From contig NZ_JYOO01000028.1 of the NCBI RefSeq assembly GCF_000956595.1, forward strand, positions 1-64,000: a stretch of 64,000 nucleotides of DNA, in the 5' to 3' direction. This document shows positions 1-7,827 of this stretch, in pieces. The DNA is from Priestia aryabhattai B8W22. GTDB taxonomy: Bacteria; Bacillota; Bacilli; Bacillales; Bacillaceae_H. How positions within the stretch are numbered: the first letter of the stretch is position 1; the number at the start of each line of letters is the position of its first letter. The position numbers and the translations under genes are program-made. The notes under the pieces are model-generated. The model did not search any database and was not told the origin of the DNA. It saw only the letters and a list, made by a program, of their open reading frames with translations.

Positions 1-5
1 CACGT

Positions 6-52
6 AAAAAAAGCTGCTTCTATCCATTACATGGATAGAAAGCAGCTTTTTT
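6..52. terminator. Bidirectional intrinsic terminator
   Basis: A near-perfect hairpin (AAAAGCTGCTT-TCTATCCAT with a 3-nt loop) is flanked by A and T runs on both sides. It lies 65 bp downstream of the minus-strand flavoprotein gene and would end its transcript; it could also end a gene entering from the left edge. Confidence 0.85.
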
Positions 53-117
53 ATTATTTTTTTCTTTTACTAGCTGTAAAATCCAAGGATACTCTCAGAA
101 AACGAATGGCTATACTT

Positions 118-681
118 TTATTGACGCTCTCCTATTCCAAATACTTCTGCTACATGATTTTCTAATTTATGCTTATAGTGATCAACGTTTGGATGTTTAA
201 CTACATCGTGAATAGAGTATGTTGGAAGTGGACTCATACCGACGTACTGATTCATTTTATGCAAATGCATAATGGCTTCGTCTAAACTTTTTCCTTCATA
301 GAAAGCTTCGTCATTGTTAAAAATAGCTTCTGGCGCATTCCATGTAAGAGAAAACATGTATTTTTTCCTCTTTAATAAGCCGCCTCGCCCGTATTGATTT
401 GAGCCTTTAAAGAAAATATCATCCATATACACGCGATCAATATATTGCTTAAACTTTCCGGGAATGCTGAACCAGTAAATAGGCGTCTGCATAATCACAA
501 CATCAGCCCATAGCCACTTTTCAATTTCTTCTTCTACTTCGTAGCCTTTATCAACCACCGTTGTTTTAATGTTAAATTGATCAGTGAGTAAATGCTGCAT
601 TTCGTTAAAAATCGTCTGATTTAACTCTCCTTTTGACTTTTTATAATACTCGTGTCCATTAATGATTAATACGTTTTTCAT
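118..681 (-). CDS. MdaB-type NAD(P)H quinone oxidoreductase (flavodoxin-like fold)
   Basis: A 187-residue protein of the NAD(P)H dehydrogenase (quinone)/modulator of drug activity B family. These cytoplasmic FAD enzymes carry out two-electron reduction of quinones and other xenobiotics. The N-terminus KNVLIINGHE is the flavodoxin-like first strand and cofactor loop. The segment MQTPIYWFSIPGKFKQYIDRV (about residues 64-84) is the family signature, and LTWNAPEAIF (about 112-121) fits the active-site loop. Length is normal for the family. An upstream GGAGCAGG supports the start at 681. The gene is monocistronic: a terminator follows and 290 bp of noncoding DNA precede it. The substrate cannot be read from sequence. 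Confidence 0.85.
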   Translation of the reverse strand: MKNVLIINGHEYYKKSKGELNQTIFNEMQHLLTDQFNIKTTVVDKGYEVEEEIEKWLWADVVIMQTPIYWFSIPGKFKQYIDRVYMDDIFFKGSNQYGRGGLLKRKKYMFSLTWNAPEAIFNNDEAFYEGKSLDEAIMHLHKMNQYVGMSPLPTYSIHDVVKHPNVDHYKHKLENHVAEVFGIGERQ

Positions 682-929
682 GCTGACCTGCTCCTTTCCA
701 AAATCCTTACTTCTTTATCTTCATATATCTGTATACCCATAAAAACTGCTTATCTATCAGTATCTACTCTTACTTTGAAGTAACATAGGTACCTAGAAGT
801 CCCTTTTTAAACACCCTTATGATTTCCTAAACAAAGAAAAACACAAGGTCTAATTTACTAATTCCTTAGAAGATGTTTAACTTGTATAAAGCAAATCGTT
901 TTTTTAAAATCAGTTCTTTTAACCCAATA

Positions 930-966
930 AAAAAGACTGGCGAATTAAATTCCGCCAGCCTTTTTC
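930..966. terminator. Intrinsic terminator of the signal peptidase gene
   Basis: CTGGCG/CGCCAG stem around an AATTAAATTC loop, with A and T runs on either side. It follows sip by less than 10 bp on the minus strand. The rest of the 682-973 gap is AT-rich upstream DNA of the flavoprotein gene, with no other feature seen. Confidence 0.8.
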
Positions 967-973
967 CCTTTTT

Positions 974-1534
974 TTATTTCGGTTCGCCTACTTCATTTAA
1001 CGGATAGTAGCGAAACTGCACTTTTCCGATAACTGATTTTTGTGGAATGAAGCCAAATGCTCGTCCATCATGACTTACAGGACGGTTGTCCCCCATTACA
1101 AACAGTGAATTTTTCGGTACCTTCACTTTGCCATCAGTTGCAGGCAGCGTTTGAAGCGTAAAATCTTCCGTGAATTTTTCATTAGGTGCAAGAGATTTTT
1201 TAGATTCTTTTAAATACGGCTCTTTATAAGCTTTGCCGTTAATATACAGAACGTCGTTTTTCATTTCTACCGTATCTCCTGGCAGTCCAATTACACGTTT
1301 AATATAATTTTCATCTGCATCCGGTGCATGAAATACAATCATATCAAAGCGATCAACATCACTGATTTTATTTAAAATAACGCGGTTTGAATCTTCAAAC
1401 GTTGGATACATCGATTCACCGTGAACCGTAGTTGGCGCAAATAAAAAATGACGAACTCCCACTACAATAACCAATGCAATAACAATGGACTTAATCCATG
1501 AAAACACTTCTTTTTTTACGTTATTTTTGCTCAT
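974..1534 (-). CDS. Type I signal peptidase (Sip family)
   Basis: A 186-residue membrane-anchored serine/lysine-dyad peptidase that removes signal peptides from Sec and Tat substrates on the outer face of the membrane. One N-terminal membrane segment (about 14-33) is followed by box B GESMYPT, with the nucleophile Ser41. Box D is YIKRVIGLPGD, with the general base Lys79, and box E is MGDNRPVSHDGR near residues 147-158. It has the short single-anchor architecture of the Bacillus SipS/T/U/V/W group. The stretch from Leu115 to Lys136 is somewhat longer than in minimal members. Bacilli have several sip paralogues, so no letter is assigned. It is monocistronic with its own terminator. Confidence 0.95.
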   Translation of the reverse strand: MSKNNVKKEVFSWIKSIVIALVIVVGVRHFLFAPTTVHGESMYPTFEDSNRVILNKISDVDRFDMIVFHAPDADENYIKRVIGLPGDTVEMKNDVLYINGKAYKEPYLKESKKSLAPNEKFTEDFTLQTLPATDGKVKVPKNSLFVMGDNRPVSHDGRAFGFIPQKSVIGKVQFRYYPLNEVGEPK

Positions 1535-1617
1535 TTCAAAACATCCCTTACGTCAAAATATACTTTCATCATAGCATCAAATAAAGGGAAAGTATAATAA
1601 TAACCGAATAATCTTAT

Positions 1618-1985
1618 TTATTGATCACCATTTGTCACTGTGCCTTGATGGAAAAACAAGCGCCACTTTTCTTCTCTTTTTCGCCAAATAGAACTGCGAA
1701 GCGTCTTTTTTCTGCCGTATGGTTCATAAGATGATAGGTAGTTAATACGCAGTCAGGAGACAATACGTCTACATGAAAATGAGAGATTTCAAATACATCT
1801 GGCGAAAGCACATGATTGTTATTGTAATCTTTTCGTTTCCATACCGTGCCCGAACTGCCAAACTCCACGTAATCATCTGCAAGAATGTTTGAAAGCTCTT
1901 TAGCAGAGGTTCGTACTTCTGATTTTAAGTGCATGGATTCTAACTCATAAAATATTTGGGTGATATTCGCTATTTCCACTTTCAC
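1618..1985 (-). pseudogene. DUF4440/SnoaL-like protein, frameshifted in an A6 tract
   Basis: The open frame from 1985 reads as a DUF4440 (NTF2-like) protein up to HTAEK, then runs out of family at 1635 with GACFSIKAQ. Reading one base over from the T run at 1706-1711 restores a typical C-terminus: TLRSSIWRKREEKW, then RLFFHQGTVTNGDQ, ending at 1618. The tract holds six A on the coding strand and seven would restore the frame. Start at 1985 with an upstream GGAGG-like site is plausible. DUF4440 proteins are small cone-shaped folds of mixed or unknown function. Either this is a recent loss-of-function indel or a homopolymer sequencing error; sequence alone cannot decide. Confidence 0.75.
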
Positions 1986-2013
1986 AGCCTCCTCTCATTC
2001 TTTCTTACATTCA

Positions 2014-2076
2014 TTATAAAGGAATACTGCCGTTTTCACTTAAGACTTGTTGCATCATTTTGATCATTTCAAACAT
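2014..2076 (-). CDS. Possible 20-residue peptide
   Basis: A 20-codon frame begins 5-6 bases after a strong AGGAGGGG site and ends just 28 bp before the DUF4440 gene on the same strand. The peptide is Met-rich and starts MFEMIKMM. I do not recognise it. The only support is the Shine-Dalgarno and the position upstream of a gene on the same strand, so it may be a leader peptide or chance. Confidence 0.3.
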   Translation of the reverse strand: MFEMIKMMQQVLSENGSIPL

Positions 2077-2370
2077 AGAAACCCCTCCTATTTTAGAAAG
2101 TTTTTCCATAAAAGTTTCACTTCATATTAAAATAAAGTATCGCACACAGTGCTTTTGCACCTCCTCCTTCTTCAAAAGCAGCTCAAAAGCAGATTGTACC
2201 TATTTAGCGATTTCTATCTGTCTAGTAAAATTTTTTCGCAGGAGCTTTGCTTTTCATCTCAGAACCTATTGACTATTATTTTCATTTCATACAAAATTAA
2301 CAATTGTGCATGGTTTACATGTTAATACGAGCAAAAAGATACTGTTTTGCAACATTAAAGGAGGAACAAC

Positions 2371-3027
2371 ATGAACATCGGTACGATTAAAAGAGAAGCT
2401 AAAGCTTCTTTAAAGAATCGCTGGGGACTTGCGATTCTACTGACGGTGGTGACGTACGGAGTATATACGCTTCTGCCTATTCCATTTGAAATTGTGGCAA
2501 GCGGCGGCTATGAAAATTGGATGAAAGATGAATCTAACTCGTCCTCATGGATTTCAACTGCCTTTGCTATCGTCTTTTCACCTCTTCTTATGGCGAACTA
2601 CTGGGCATTTTTAGGTTTAGCACGAGGTGAATCTGTTCAATTGAGGCACTTGTTTAAAACATTCCAAGACTTCGGTCTTTATGTAAAGTCATTAGGAATT
2701 TATGTACTTATGACTCTTTATGTGATGCTGTGGTCACTGCTTTTACTGATTCCTGGAATTATTAAAGCACTGGCATATTCACAAACGTACTATATTTGTA
2801 AAGACAATCCTGCTTACTCGATGAATCAAGCGATTACAGAAAGCCGCAGGTTGATGAATGGTTATAAAGGACAGTACTTCCTGCTGCTGCTAAGCTTTCT
2901 TGGCTGGTTTTTATTAAGTATTATTACACTAGGAATCGGCTTTTTATGGTCTATTCCATACCTTTCTGCTTCACTTGCTCGTTTTTATGAAAATTTGTTA
3001 AACGAACGCTCATCGCATGCTGAATAA
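2371..3027 (+). CDS. DUF975 family integral membrane protein
   Basis: A 218-residue protein of the DUF975 family, which is widespread in Firmicutes and has no assigned function. It opens with the family signature IKREAKASLKNRWGLAI and has about five hydrophobic segments (near 19-37, 62-85, 108-130, 150-165 and 172-198). The conserved stretch LALLIPGIIKALAYSQTYYI-like region near 120-140 is LLLLIPGIIKALAYSQTYY. AAAGGAGG lies 8 bp before the ATG. It stands alone, with a terminator directly after the stop. Confidence 0.85.
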   Translation: MNIGTIKREAKASLKNRWGLAILLTVVTYGVYTLLPIPFEIVASGGYENWMKDESNSSSWISTAFAIVFSPLLMANYWAFLGLARGESVQLRHLFKTFQDFGLYVKSLGIYVLMTLYVMLWSLLLLIPGIIKALAYSQTYYICKDNPAYSMNQAITESRRLMNGYKGQYFLLLLSFLGWFLLSIITLGIGFLWSIPYLSASLARFYENLLNERSSHAE

Positions 3028-3066
3028 TAAAAAAATCCTCTTCATCGTGAAGGGGATTTTTTTATA
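3028..3066 (+). terminator. Intrinsic terminator of the DUF975 gene
   Basis: AAAATCCTCTTCATCG followed by TGAAGGGGATTTTTTT: a stem with a small mismatch and a U run, immediately after the stop codon. Confidence 0.8.
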
Positions 3067-3141
3067 AGAGCACGGTTTGCATAAGTGAAGCTCTTATGTC
3101 ATAAAGCTTACTAAGAGTATAGAAGAAAGGCAGGAGCTTAT

Positions 3142-3555
3142 ATGTATACTACAAGTGAAATTTGTCAGCAGTTCGGCCAGATTTTAAACGCTAAAAGCAA
3201 AGTTAGTCCAACAGGATGCTCAGTGTCGCTTAAAAGAAGTTTTCAAGCTCATGTTCAAGGGCGGAAAAGCAGCTCTGTCGTTCCTGTTGGTGTATCATTT
3301 GAGGCGATAGACACACAGGGAAACGCGTTGAACTTGGCTGAGATTGCTATTTTACAAGAAGAAATCCCTCGTTTTACAGAAGCTGCTGCGCGGCAAGGTC
3401 TTATCGTAAGCGCTTTGCATAACCATTGGCTTTTTACAGAACCGGTCCTTATGTATCTTCATATTCAATCTGTAGAGCCTCCTTTACATTTTGCGAAAAA
3501 AATGGCTTTTTGTTTTACAACGCTCAAGAGCCTTCCCGTTCCGACCAACGAATAA
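3142..3555 (+). CDS. DUF1259 (LppY/LpqO-like) protein
   Basis: A 137-residue protein of the DUF1259 family, to which the mycobacterial LppY and LpqO lipoproteins belong. The diagnostic part is the C-terminal half: SALHNHWLFTEPVLMYLHIQ (about 94-113). It carries the conserved His-Asn-His and the LMY-H motif, which suggests metal or ligand binding (inference). There is no signal peptide, so unlike the mycobacterial forms it is expected in the cytoplasm. AAGGCAGGAG lies upstream of the ATG. It is monocistronic. Confidence 0.75.
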   Translation: MYTTSEICQQFGQILNAKSKVSPTGCSVSLKRSFQAHVQGRKSSSVVPVGVSFEAIDTQGNALNLAEIAILQEEIPRFTEAAARQGLIVSALHNHWLFTEPVLMYLHIQSVEPPLHFAKKMAFCFTTLKSLPVPTNE

Positions 3556-3565
3556 TTTATTAAAC

Positions 3566-3607
3566 GTATCTCTCAGGTACATTAGAGAGGTGAGAGATGT
3601 TTTTTAT
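3566..3607 (+). terminator. Putative terminator after the DUF1259 gene
   Basis: ATCTCTCA and TGAGAGAT arms around a roughly 20-nt loop that can itself fold, followed by GTTTTTTAT. Confidence 0.6.
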
Positions 3608-3701
3608 ACCTATAGATTACTAATATAGCTAAAGGAAACCTCCTTACCTTTTAAGTCATTAACAAAAGGGCGCTATGTATTTTTGAGAAGCTACATAAAA
3701 A

Positions 3702-3737
3702 CAAAACCCAGCACTTTCTTATAAGTACTGGGTTTCT
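3702..3737 (-). terminator. Intrinsic terminator of the MutS2-like gene
   Basis: AAACCCAG-TACT and AGTACTGGGTTT-type arms with flanking A/T runs, directly downstream of the stop codon on the minus strand. Confidence 0.75.
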
Positions 3738-3740
3738 GCT

Positions 3741-5639
3741 TTATCTATTTTCACGTATATCTTTTTCAATTTTTCGCAATGCTTTTTTTGATCCTCGCTG
3801 CAGATCATGCTGCTCTTTTCGGTCTTTATAGCTAATAAATAACGAATCGAGGTCATAGCCTTCGGGATATAATTCAGCAGCTTTGATTTCAAGAGCTACT
3901 CGCTTAACGTTTATTTCAATTAACTCATTCTGATAGAGTACGACTATATTATTTGTGTTGTCTTTAGACTTATACACAATCGCATGATTCTCATAATCTA
4001 ACAGTTTTACTCGATCTCCTATTTGGTATTCAACACGGTCTTTTTTCTTTTCCTTCAAAATAGTTGGTTTTTTTATTTTATTTTCTCTGACGACTTCCGT
4101 ATCATACGATTTGCTTTCCATATAGAACTTTGCTTTTTGTAAAATCTCTTCTTCTACCTTCATCTTCTTTGAAATCCAAAGCGCATTGCTTTCTCCAGAT
4201 GTGCCAATTAACAGCTGATACAGCGGTTCTAATGTTTTACTGTTGAACTGCATCGCGGCATTCATAAAGTCAGGATGAATTTCTGAGAAACGCTTAATTT
4301 CTCCGTAATGCGTAGTCGCGACCGTTATGCAGCCCATATGATAAAACTTTTCTAAGATCGCAATCGCAAGTGCAGCTCCTTCATTCGGTTCGGTGCCGCT
4401 GCCAATTTCATCGAATAGGAGCAGTGTATTGTTCGTTGCTTTTTGCAAAATAGTCGATATATTTTTCATGTGTGAGGAAAAGGTACTCAGCGCATTTTCA
4501 ATACTTTGGTTGTCGCCGATATCGACAAAAATATGTTCAAACAATGAAATTTCTGTTCCTTCATCAGCTGTAATATGAAATCCTAACATTGTAGCCAGTG
4601 TCAGTAGCCCAATCGTTTTTAAGACAACGGTTTTTCCTCCTGCGTTAGGTCCCGTAATAATTAAGCTTCGATAATTCTCGCCAATTTCGAAGTGAAGCGG
4701 AACAATTTTACCAGTTAACAGCGGGTGATATGCGCCTTTTAAATGAATATATCCATAATCATTAATTTTAGGTTCGATTCCATCTGCCTGTTTACTGTAT
4801 TTTGCTTTGGCAAACACCATGTCGTATTGGCTAATTAGCTCTAAATTAATATGAATATCAGCTAGCTTCTCTAACACTAAACCTGTTAAAGATGCTAAAA
4901 TTTGATATTCTTCTACCTCTTCTTCTGCTTTCAAAATCGCTAGTTCCGCATTCAGCTTTGTAATAGATGCCGGCTCTATAAACACTGTTGACCCTTTAGA
5001 AGATGTTTCAACAATCGTTCCTCCAACATGATTTTTATAGGATGCCTTGATCGGAATCGTATAGCGGTCTCCTTTTTTACTGATGAAGAAGTCTTGAATA
5101 TACTCTTTGTTTTTACCGTTTCGTAAAAATTTCGCAAGCTGCTCTGAAATTTTAGCTTCCGTTCCTTCTATATGTCTTCTGATACGCTTGAGCTCTTTGC
5201 TTGCCGCAGCGTCTACTTTTCCGGCTTTGATCGCAAAATTAATTTCCTCTTCTATACTTGTCAGTTCTTTCATCGAATGAGCATAGGAACTTAAGAGCGA
5301 AGCAAAAAATTCTTTATCCACCATATATTGTTTTACTTTTCTGCAGCCTTTTAAAAAATCGGATACTCGCATTAGCTCTTCGGGCTCTAAAATCATGCCT
5401 TTTTCAAGCTTTCCGATGACTCTTCCTATACCTGAGACACCTGATAGCGGAAGTGATTTCTCAGCATCTAGAAGTCTTCGTGCTTCCGTTGTTTCTTTAA
5501 GTCGGTTTTTTACTGTTTTAAGAGATGTGCTCGGCTGAAGTTTATCCATTAATTGTTTTCCCAGCTCACTTACGCAGTGAGATTTTACGATTTCTTTTAA
5601 TTCCTGATACTGCAATTTTTCAAATGTCATCGTATTCAT
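3741..5639 (-). CDS. MutS2-type ATPase lacking the Smr nuclease domain
   Basis: A 632-residue MutS2-family ATPase. The N-terminal part holds the MutS core and coiled-coil clamp arms (about 100-280). The ATPase has Walker A GPNAGGKT (about 330-337), Walker B and signature LLLFDEIGSGTEP (about 407-418) and the His motif TTHYGEIK. A KOW-like segment VEYQIGDRVKLLDY follows (about 536-549). Canonical Bacillus MutS2 is near 785 residues and ends in a Smr domain; here the chain stops after a basic tail with no Smr motif, so this is a shorter paralogue. B. subtilis MutS2 is known to act on collided ribosomes. The start ATG at 5639 follows GAGGAG by 7 nt. A long attenuator-like leader precedes it (see 5655-6016). 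Confidence 0.88.
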   Translation of the reverse strand: MNTMTFEKLQYQELKEIVKSHCVSELGKQLMDKLQPSTSLKTVKNRLKETTEARRLLDAEKSLPLSGVSGIGRVIGKLEKGMILEPEELMRVSDFLKGCRKVKQYMVDKEFFASLLSSYAHSMKELTSIEEEINFAIKAGKVDAAASKELKRIRRHIEGTEAKISEQLAKFLRNGKNKEYIQDFFISKKGDRYTIPIKASYKNHVGGTIVETSSKGSTVFIEPASITKLNAELAILKAEEEVEEYQILASLTGLVLEKLADIHINLELISQYDMVFAKAKYSKQADGIEPKINDYGYIHLKGAYHPLLTGKIVPLHFEIGENYRSLIITGPNAGGKTVVLKTIGLLTLATMLGFHITADEGTEISLFEHIFVDIGDNQSIENALSTFSSHMKNISTILQKATNNTLLLFDEIGSGTEPNEGAALAIAILEKFYHMGCITVATTHYGEIKRFSEIHPDFMNAAMQFNSKTLEPLYQLLIGTSGESNALWISKKMKVEEEILQKAKFYMESKSYDTEVVRENKIKKPTILKEKKKDRVEYQIGDRVKLLDYENHAIVYKSKDNTNNIVVLYQNELIEINVKRVALEIKAAELYPEGYDLDSLFISYKDRKEQHDLQRGSKKALRKIEKDIRENR

Positions 5640-5714
5640 GGTTTTTCTCCTCACTATGATTTGTCATCACATATGAAGATACCTATTTATTAGAAGGCAA
5701 TGAAAAAGGTAAAC

Positions 5715-5744
5715 AAAAAAAGCTGTGGTGATCCCACAGCTTTT
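5715..5744 (-). terminator. Leader terminator upstream of the MutS2-like gene
   Basis: AAAGCTGTGG and CCACAGCTTT arms around a GATCA loop, followed by a run of seven U. It lies about 75 bp before the coding start, so it would abort transcription unless prevented. Upstream ACAGAGCTTTC (near 5783-5793) can pair with its 5' arm and is a candidate anti-terminator strand. Confidence 0.85.
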
Positions 5745-5947
5745 GCGTTCATAAGGTGTCTAAACACATATCACGAAAGAAAGCTCTGTAAAAACAGACG
5801 CCTCTTTCGCGACAAATGCCGAACCCTTTATAAAGCATTGTAGGTATCTTCATAGGCAGTGAAATAAATCCATAAGCAAATAAAGGGTACCTTCACTCTC
5901 CAAAAAATACCCGTTTTGCTTATTTAATTTATTTCATTCAATTGTTC

Positions 5948-5971
5948 CTATTTAGATACTACTCCGCTCAT
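5948..5971 (-). CDS. Seven-codon upstream ORF (leader peptide)
   Basis: Encodes MSGVVSK and stop. GAGGTG sits 5 nt before the ATG, which is ideal spacing. The second half of the uORF (5947-5962) is complementary to the downstream segment at 5840-5856, so a ribosome on it would change RNA folding. No function other than regulation is proposed. Confidence 0.6.
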   Translation of the reverse strand: MSGVVSK

Positions 5972-6023
5972 AAAAGCACCTCATCTATATTTTAGTTTTC
6001 ATTGGCTTCTAATTTACACTCTT

Positions 6024-6052
6024 ATCATACTATATGAAAAAGCGTGCGTAAA
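6024..6052 (-). promoter_or_regulatory. SigA-type promoter of the MutS2-like transcript
   Basis: -35 TTTACG (6047-6052) and -10 TATGAT (6024-6029) with a 17-bp spacer. It is placed about 50 nt upstream of the uORF and just beyond the azlD terminator. Confidence 0.55.
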
Positions 6053-6061
6053 GGAGACAGT

Positions 6062-6090
6062 AAAAAGCTCAAGACATAACTTGAGCTTTC
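6062..6090 (-). terminator. Intrinsic terminator of azlCD
   Basis: AAAGCTCAAG and CTTGAGCTTT arms around a short loop with a U run. It overlaps the azlD stop region and separates azlCD from the next leader. Confidence 0.8.
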
Positions 6091-6418
6091 ATGACAAAAG
6101 AAAAAAACGAAGGAGCGCCATCATTCCAACTCCGCTAATAACGGTGATGGATAAGCTTTTGGTTTTCAGCGCAATCAGTAAGGTTGGAATAACTACGATA
6201 ATGACGGGCCAGTTAATCTTTACGCTGTCATTTGCTTGAATGATAAAGTTCTGTACAACAAGTGCTGTTAAAATACAAATAGGAATATAGGATAGCCATT
6301 TTAATACGGGTTGTGGCAGTGCGATGTTACGCACAACTAAAAACGGAACAATACGAGGAACTAAGGTAACAAGGGCACACCCTAAAATAACGATAAGTGT
6401 TGAATAGTGGATACTCAT
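6089..6418 (-). CDS. azlD: AzlD-type branched-chain amino acid exporter subunit
   Basis: A 109-residue membrane protein of the AzlD family, the small partner of AzlC. It has about four hydrophobic segments and the family pattern LVPRIVPFLVVR near the N-terminus, then LPQPVLKWLSYIPICILTAL. The AzlC/AzlD pair exports branched-chain amino acids and analogues such as 4-azaleucine. The start overlaps the azlC stop by 4 bp (ATGA type), so the two are translationally coupled. Confidence 0.88.
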   Translation of the reverse strand: MSIHYSTLIVILGCALVTLVPRIVPFLVVRNIALPQPVLKWLSYIPICILTALVVQNFIIQANDSVKINWPVIIVVIPTLLIALKTKSLSITVISGVGMMALLRFFLLS

Positions 6419-7140
6419 TTATCCGTCACCACCCCAATTGTCGCTACAATAATCGTTGAAATTAATACAGCCACATGTGAAGGTACCAAAAAAGACAGCA
6501 CAATCATAATAATCGCCATATAAAGAATCAAACGTAAATAATGATTAAACTTTGAAGGTAACACGCTTTCGATTTGTAAAACAAGCAGAGCTAAAAACAT
6601 AGCCGTTAAGGCAAAATCAAACCCAAAGGCTTCCGGGTCAGATAGCAAATGACCAAAAATAGCTCCTATCGTACAGGCGATAATCCAGCTGACGTAAGCC
6701 GTTATATTTAATCCATTCATCCAGCGGTCATTAATTGGCTCCCCTTTTGCAATTTTACTTGAAGACACTCCAAATGATTCATCCGTCAGAAGTGCTCCAA
6801 TTCCAACGTTTTTTAATAACGAATATTTTGTAAATTTAGGCGCGACCGTAGCACTCAAAAGAAAATGTCGTAAGTTAACGATGAATGTTGTGAGAATAAT
6901 AGCTGAAATCGAACTGTTAGCAACCATCAGTGCACAAATAATAAACTGAGCAGCCCCGGCATACACGAGTGCTGATAATAAAGTAACTTCCATAACGGAA
7001 AGATGCGAGGACACTCCGACAATCCCGGCGGCAAGCCCTATGCTTATGTAACCGAGTAGCGTGGGGACACAGTCCTTAGCCCCTTGTCTGAACGTTAAAT
7101 CCACTTTTTCTCTCTGCTGTACTGCTTTTTCTGCGATCAC
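6415..7140 (-). CDS. azlC: AzlC-type branched-chain amino acid exporter
   Basis: A 241-residue membrane protein of the AzlC/YgaZ family and the large subunit of the exporter. The early segment DCVPTLLGYISIGLAAGIVG and the following SALVYAGAAQFIICALMV (about 55-72) are family signatures. Seven or eight membrane spans are apparent. It is divergently transcribed from the XRE-cupin regulator across 95 bp, the usual context for a dedicated local regulator. azlD overlaps downstream. Confidence 0.9.
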   Translation of the reverse strand: MIAEKAVQQREKVDLTFRQGAKDCVPTLLGYISIGLAAGIVGVSSHLSVMEVTLLSALVYAGAAQFIICALMVANSSISAIILTTFIVNLRHFLLSATVAPKFTKYSLLKNVGIGALLTDESFGVSSSKIAKGEPINDRWMNGLNITAYVSWIIACTIGAIFGHLLSDPEAFGFDFALTAMFLALLVLQIESVLPSKFNHYLRLILYMAIIMIVLSFLVPSHVAVLISTIIVATIGVVTDK

Positions 7141-7235
7141 CGTACTCCCTCCTTTTCTGCTATATTATACATCTATACGTTATATTAAACAACGGTATGT
7201 TATACTATCTTTATAATAATTAAAGGAGTACAACA

Positions 7236-7787
7236 ATGGACGCAATTCAAGATATTATTGCTAAAAATCTTGTTAAATTACGAAAAAATCGAAATTTGAC
7301 GCTTGATCAAGTTTCCGAATTAACGGGTGTGAGCAAAGCAATGCTTGCACAAATTGAAAAAGGCAAATCCAGTCCGACGGTTACCACTCTTTGGAAAATC
7401 GCAAACGGCCTTCAAGTCTCTTTTTCCGTATTTATGAAAGAAGACACTCCGGGTGTACAGAAAGTAAGCATAAAACAGCTAGAGCCCATCACGGACAACA
7501 AAGGTGATTACTTAGTGTATTCTTTTTTCCCTTATCATCCGGAAAAAAAGTTTGAAATTTACATTGTTACATTAAAGCCCGGATGCGTGCATGAAGCGAA
7601 AACTCACTTAGGAGATGAATACTTACTTATTAAAGAAGGAGAATTAACGGTTCGTTTTGAAAATGAAGAACATGAATTAGTCTCAGGAGACGCTCTGCAT
7701 TTTTCAGGCAATACCTCTCACAGCTATATCAATTCTTCTGAAAAAGAAGCAAGCTTTTTTTTGCTTATGCACTACCCCGAATCATAA
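7236..7787 (+). CDS. XRE-family regulator with C-terminal cupin domain
   Basis: A 183-residue regulator: helix-turn-helix (about 10-65; LTLDQVSELTGVSKAMLAQIEKGKSSPT is the recognition part) followed by a cupin_2 barrel (about 105-175; HEAKTHLGDEYLLIKEG and the second motif ALHFSGNTSHSY). Such proteins commonly control adjacent amino-acid exporters or catabolic genes, with a small ligand held in the cupin. Divergence from azlCD argues that it regulates them (inference). AAAGGAG is 9 bp before the ATG. A strong bidirectional terminator follows. Confidence 0.88.
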   Translation: MDAIQDIIAKNLVKLRKNRNLTLDQVSELTGVSKAMLAQIEKGKSSPTVTTLWKIANGLQVSFSVFMKEDTPGVQKVSIKQLEPITDNKGDYLVYSFFPYHPEKKFEIYIVTLKPGCVHEAKTHLGDEYLLIKEGELTVRFENEEHELVSGDALHFSGNTSHSYINSSEKEASFFLLMHYPES

Positions 7788-7827
7788 AAAAAAGAGCGTA
7801 CGGATGATCCGTACGCTCTTTTTTTAT
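7785..7827. terminator. Bidirectional terminator between the XRE-cupin gene and terC
   Basis: AGAGCGTACGGAT/ATCCGTACGCTCT perfect stem with A and T runs on both sides, placed between two converging genes. Confidence 0.9.

Larger units (their letters stand above)
5655..6016 (-). promoter_or_regulatory. Structured attenuator-like leader of the MutS2-like gene
   Basis: About 360 nt of untranslated leader runs from the predicted start near 6016 to the gene. Features on the minus strand, in order: a 7-codon uORF (5971-5948); a long hairpin built from GAAATAAAT/ATTTATTTC and AAGCAAA/TTTGCTT arms (about 5879-5937), capped by GGGTA/TACCC; segment Y at 5840-5856, complementary to the end of the uORF and to 5672-5685; a CGCGAAAGA/TCTTTCGTG hairpin (about 5773-5813); and an intrinsic terminator at 5715-5744. 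I recognise no Rfam riboswitch class. The arrangement fits transcription attenuation governed by ribosome position on the uORF (inference). Confidence 0.7.

Noticed and set aside
2060-2272. 70-aa plus-strand frame before DUF975
   Set aside because: Low-complexity, no ribosome site, and overlaps upstream sequence; no family resemblance.
5655-6016. Known riboswitch (lysine, T-box, SAM) in the MutS2-like leader
   Set aside because: GAGGTGC at the start recalls the lysine class, but the conserved core (GCCGAAG) is missing and there is no T-box GGTGG motif; the gene is not an amino-acid gene.
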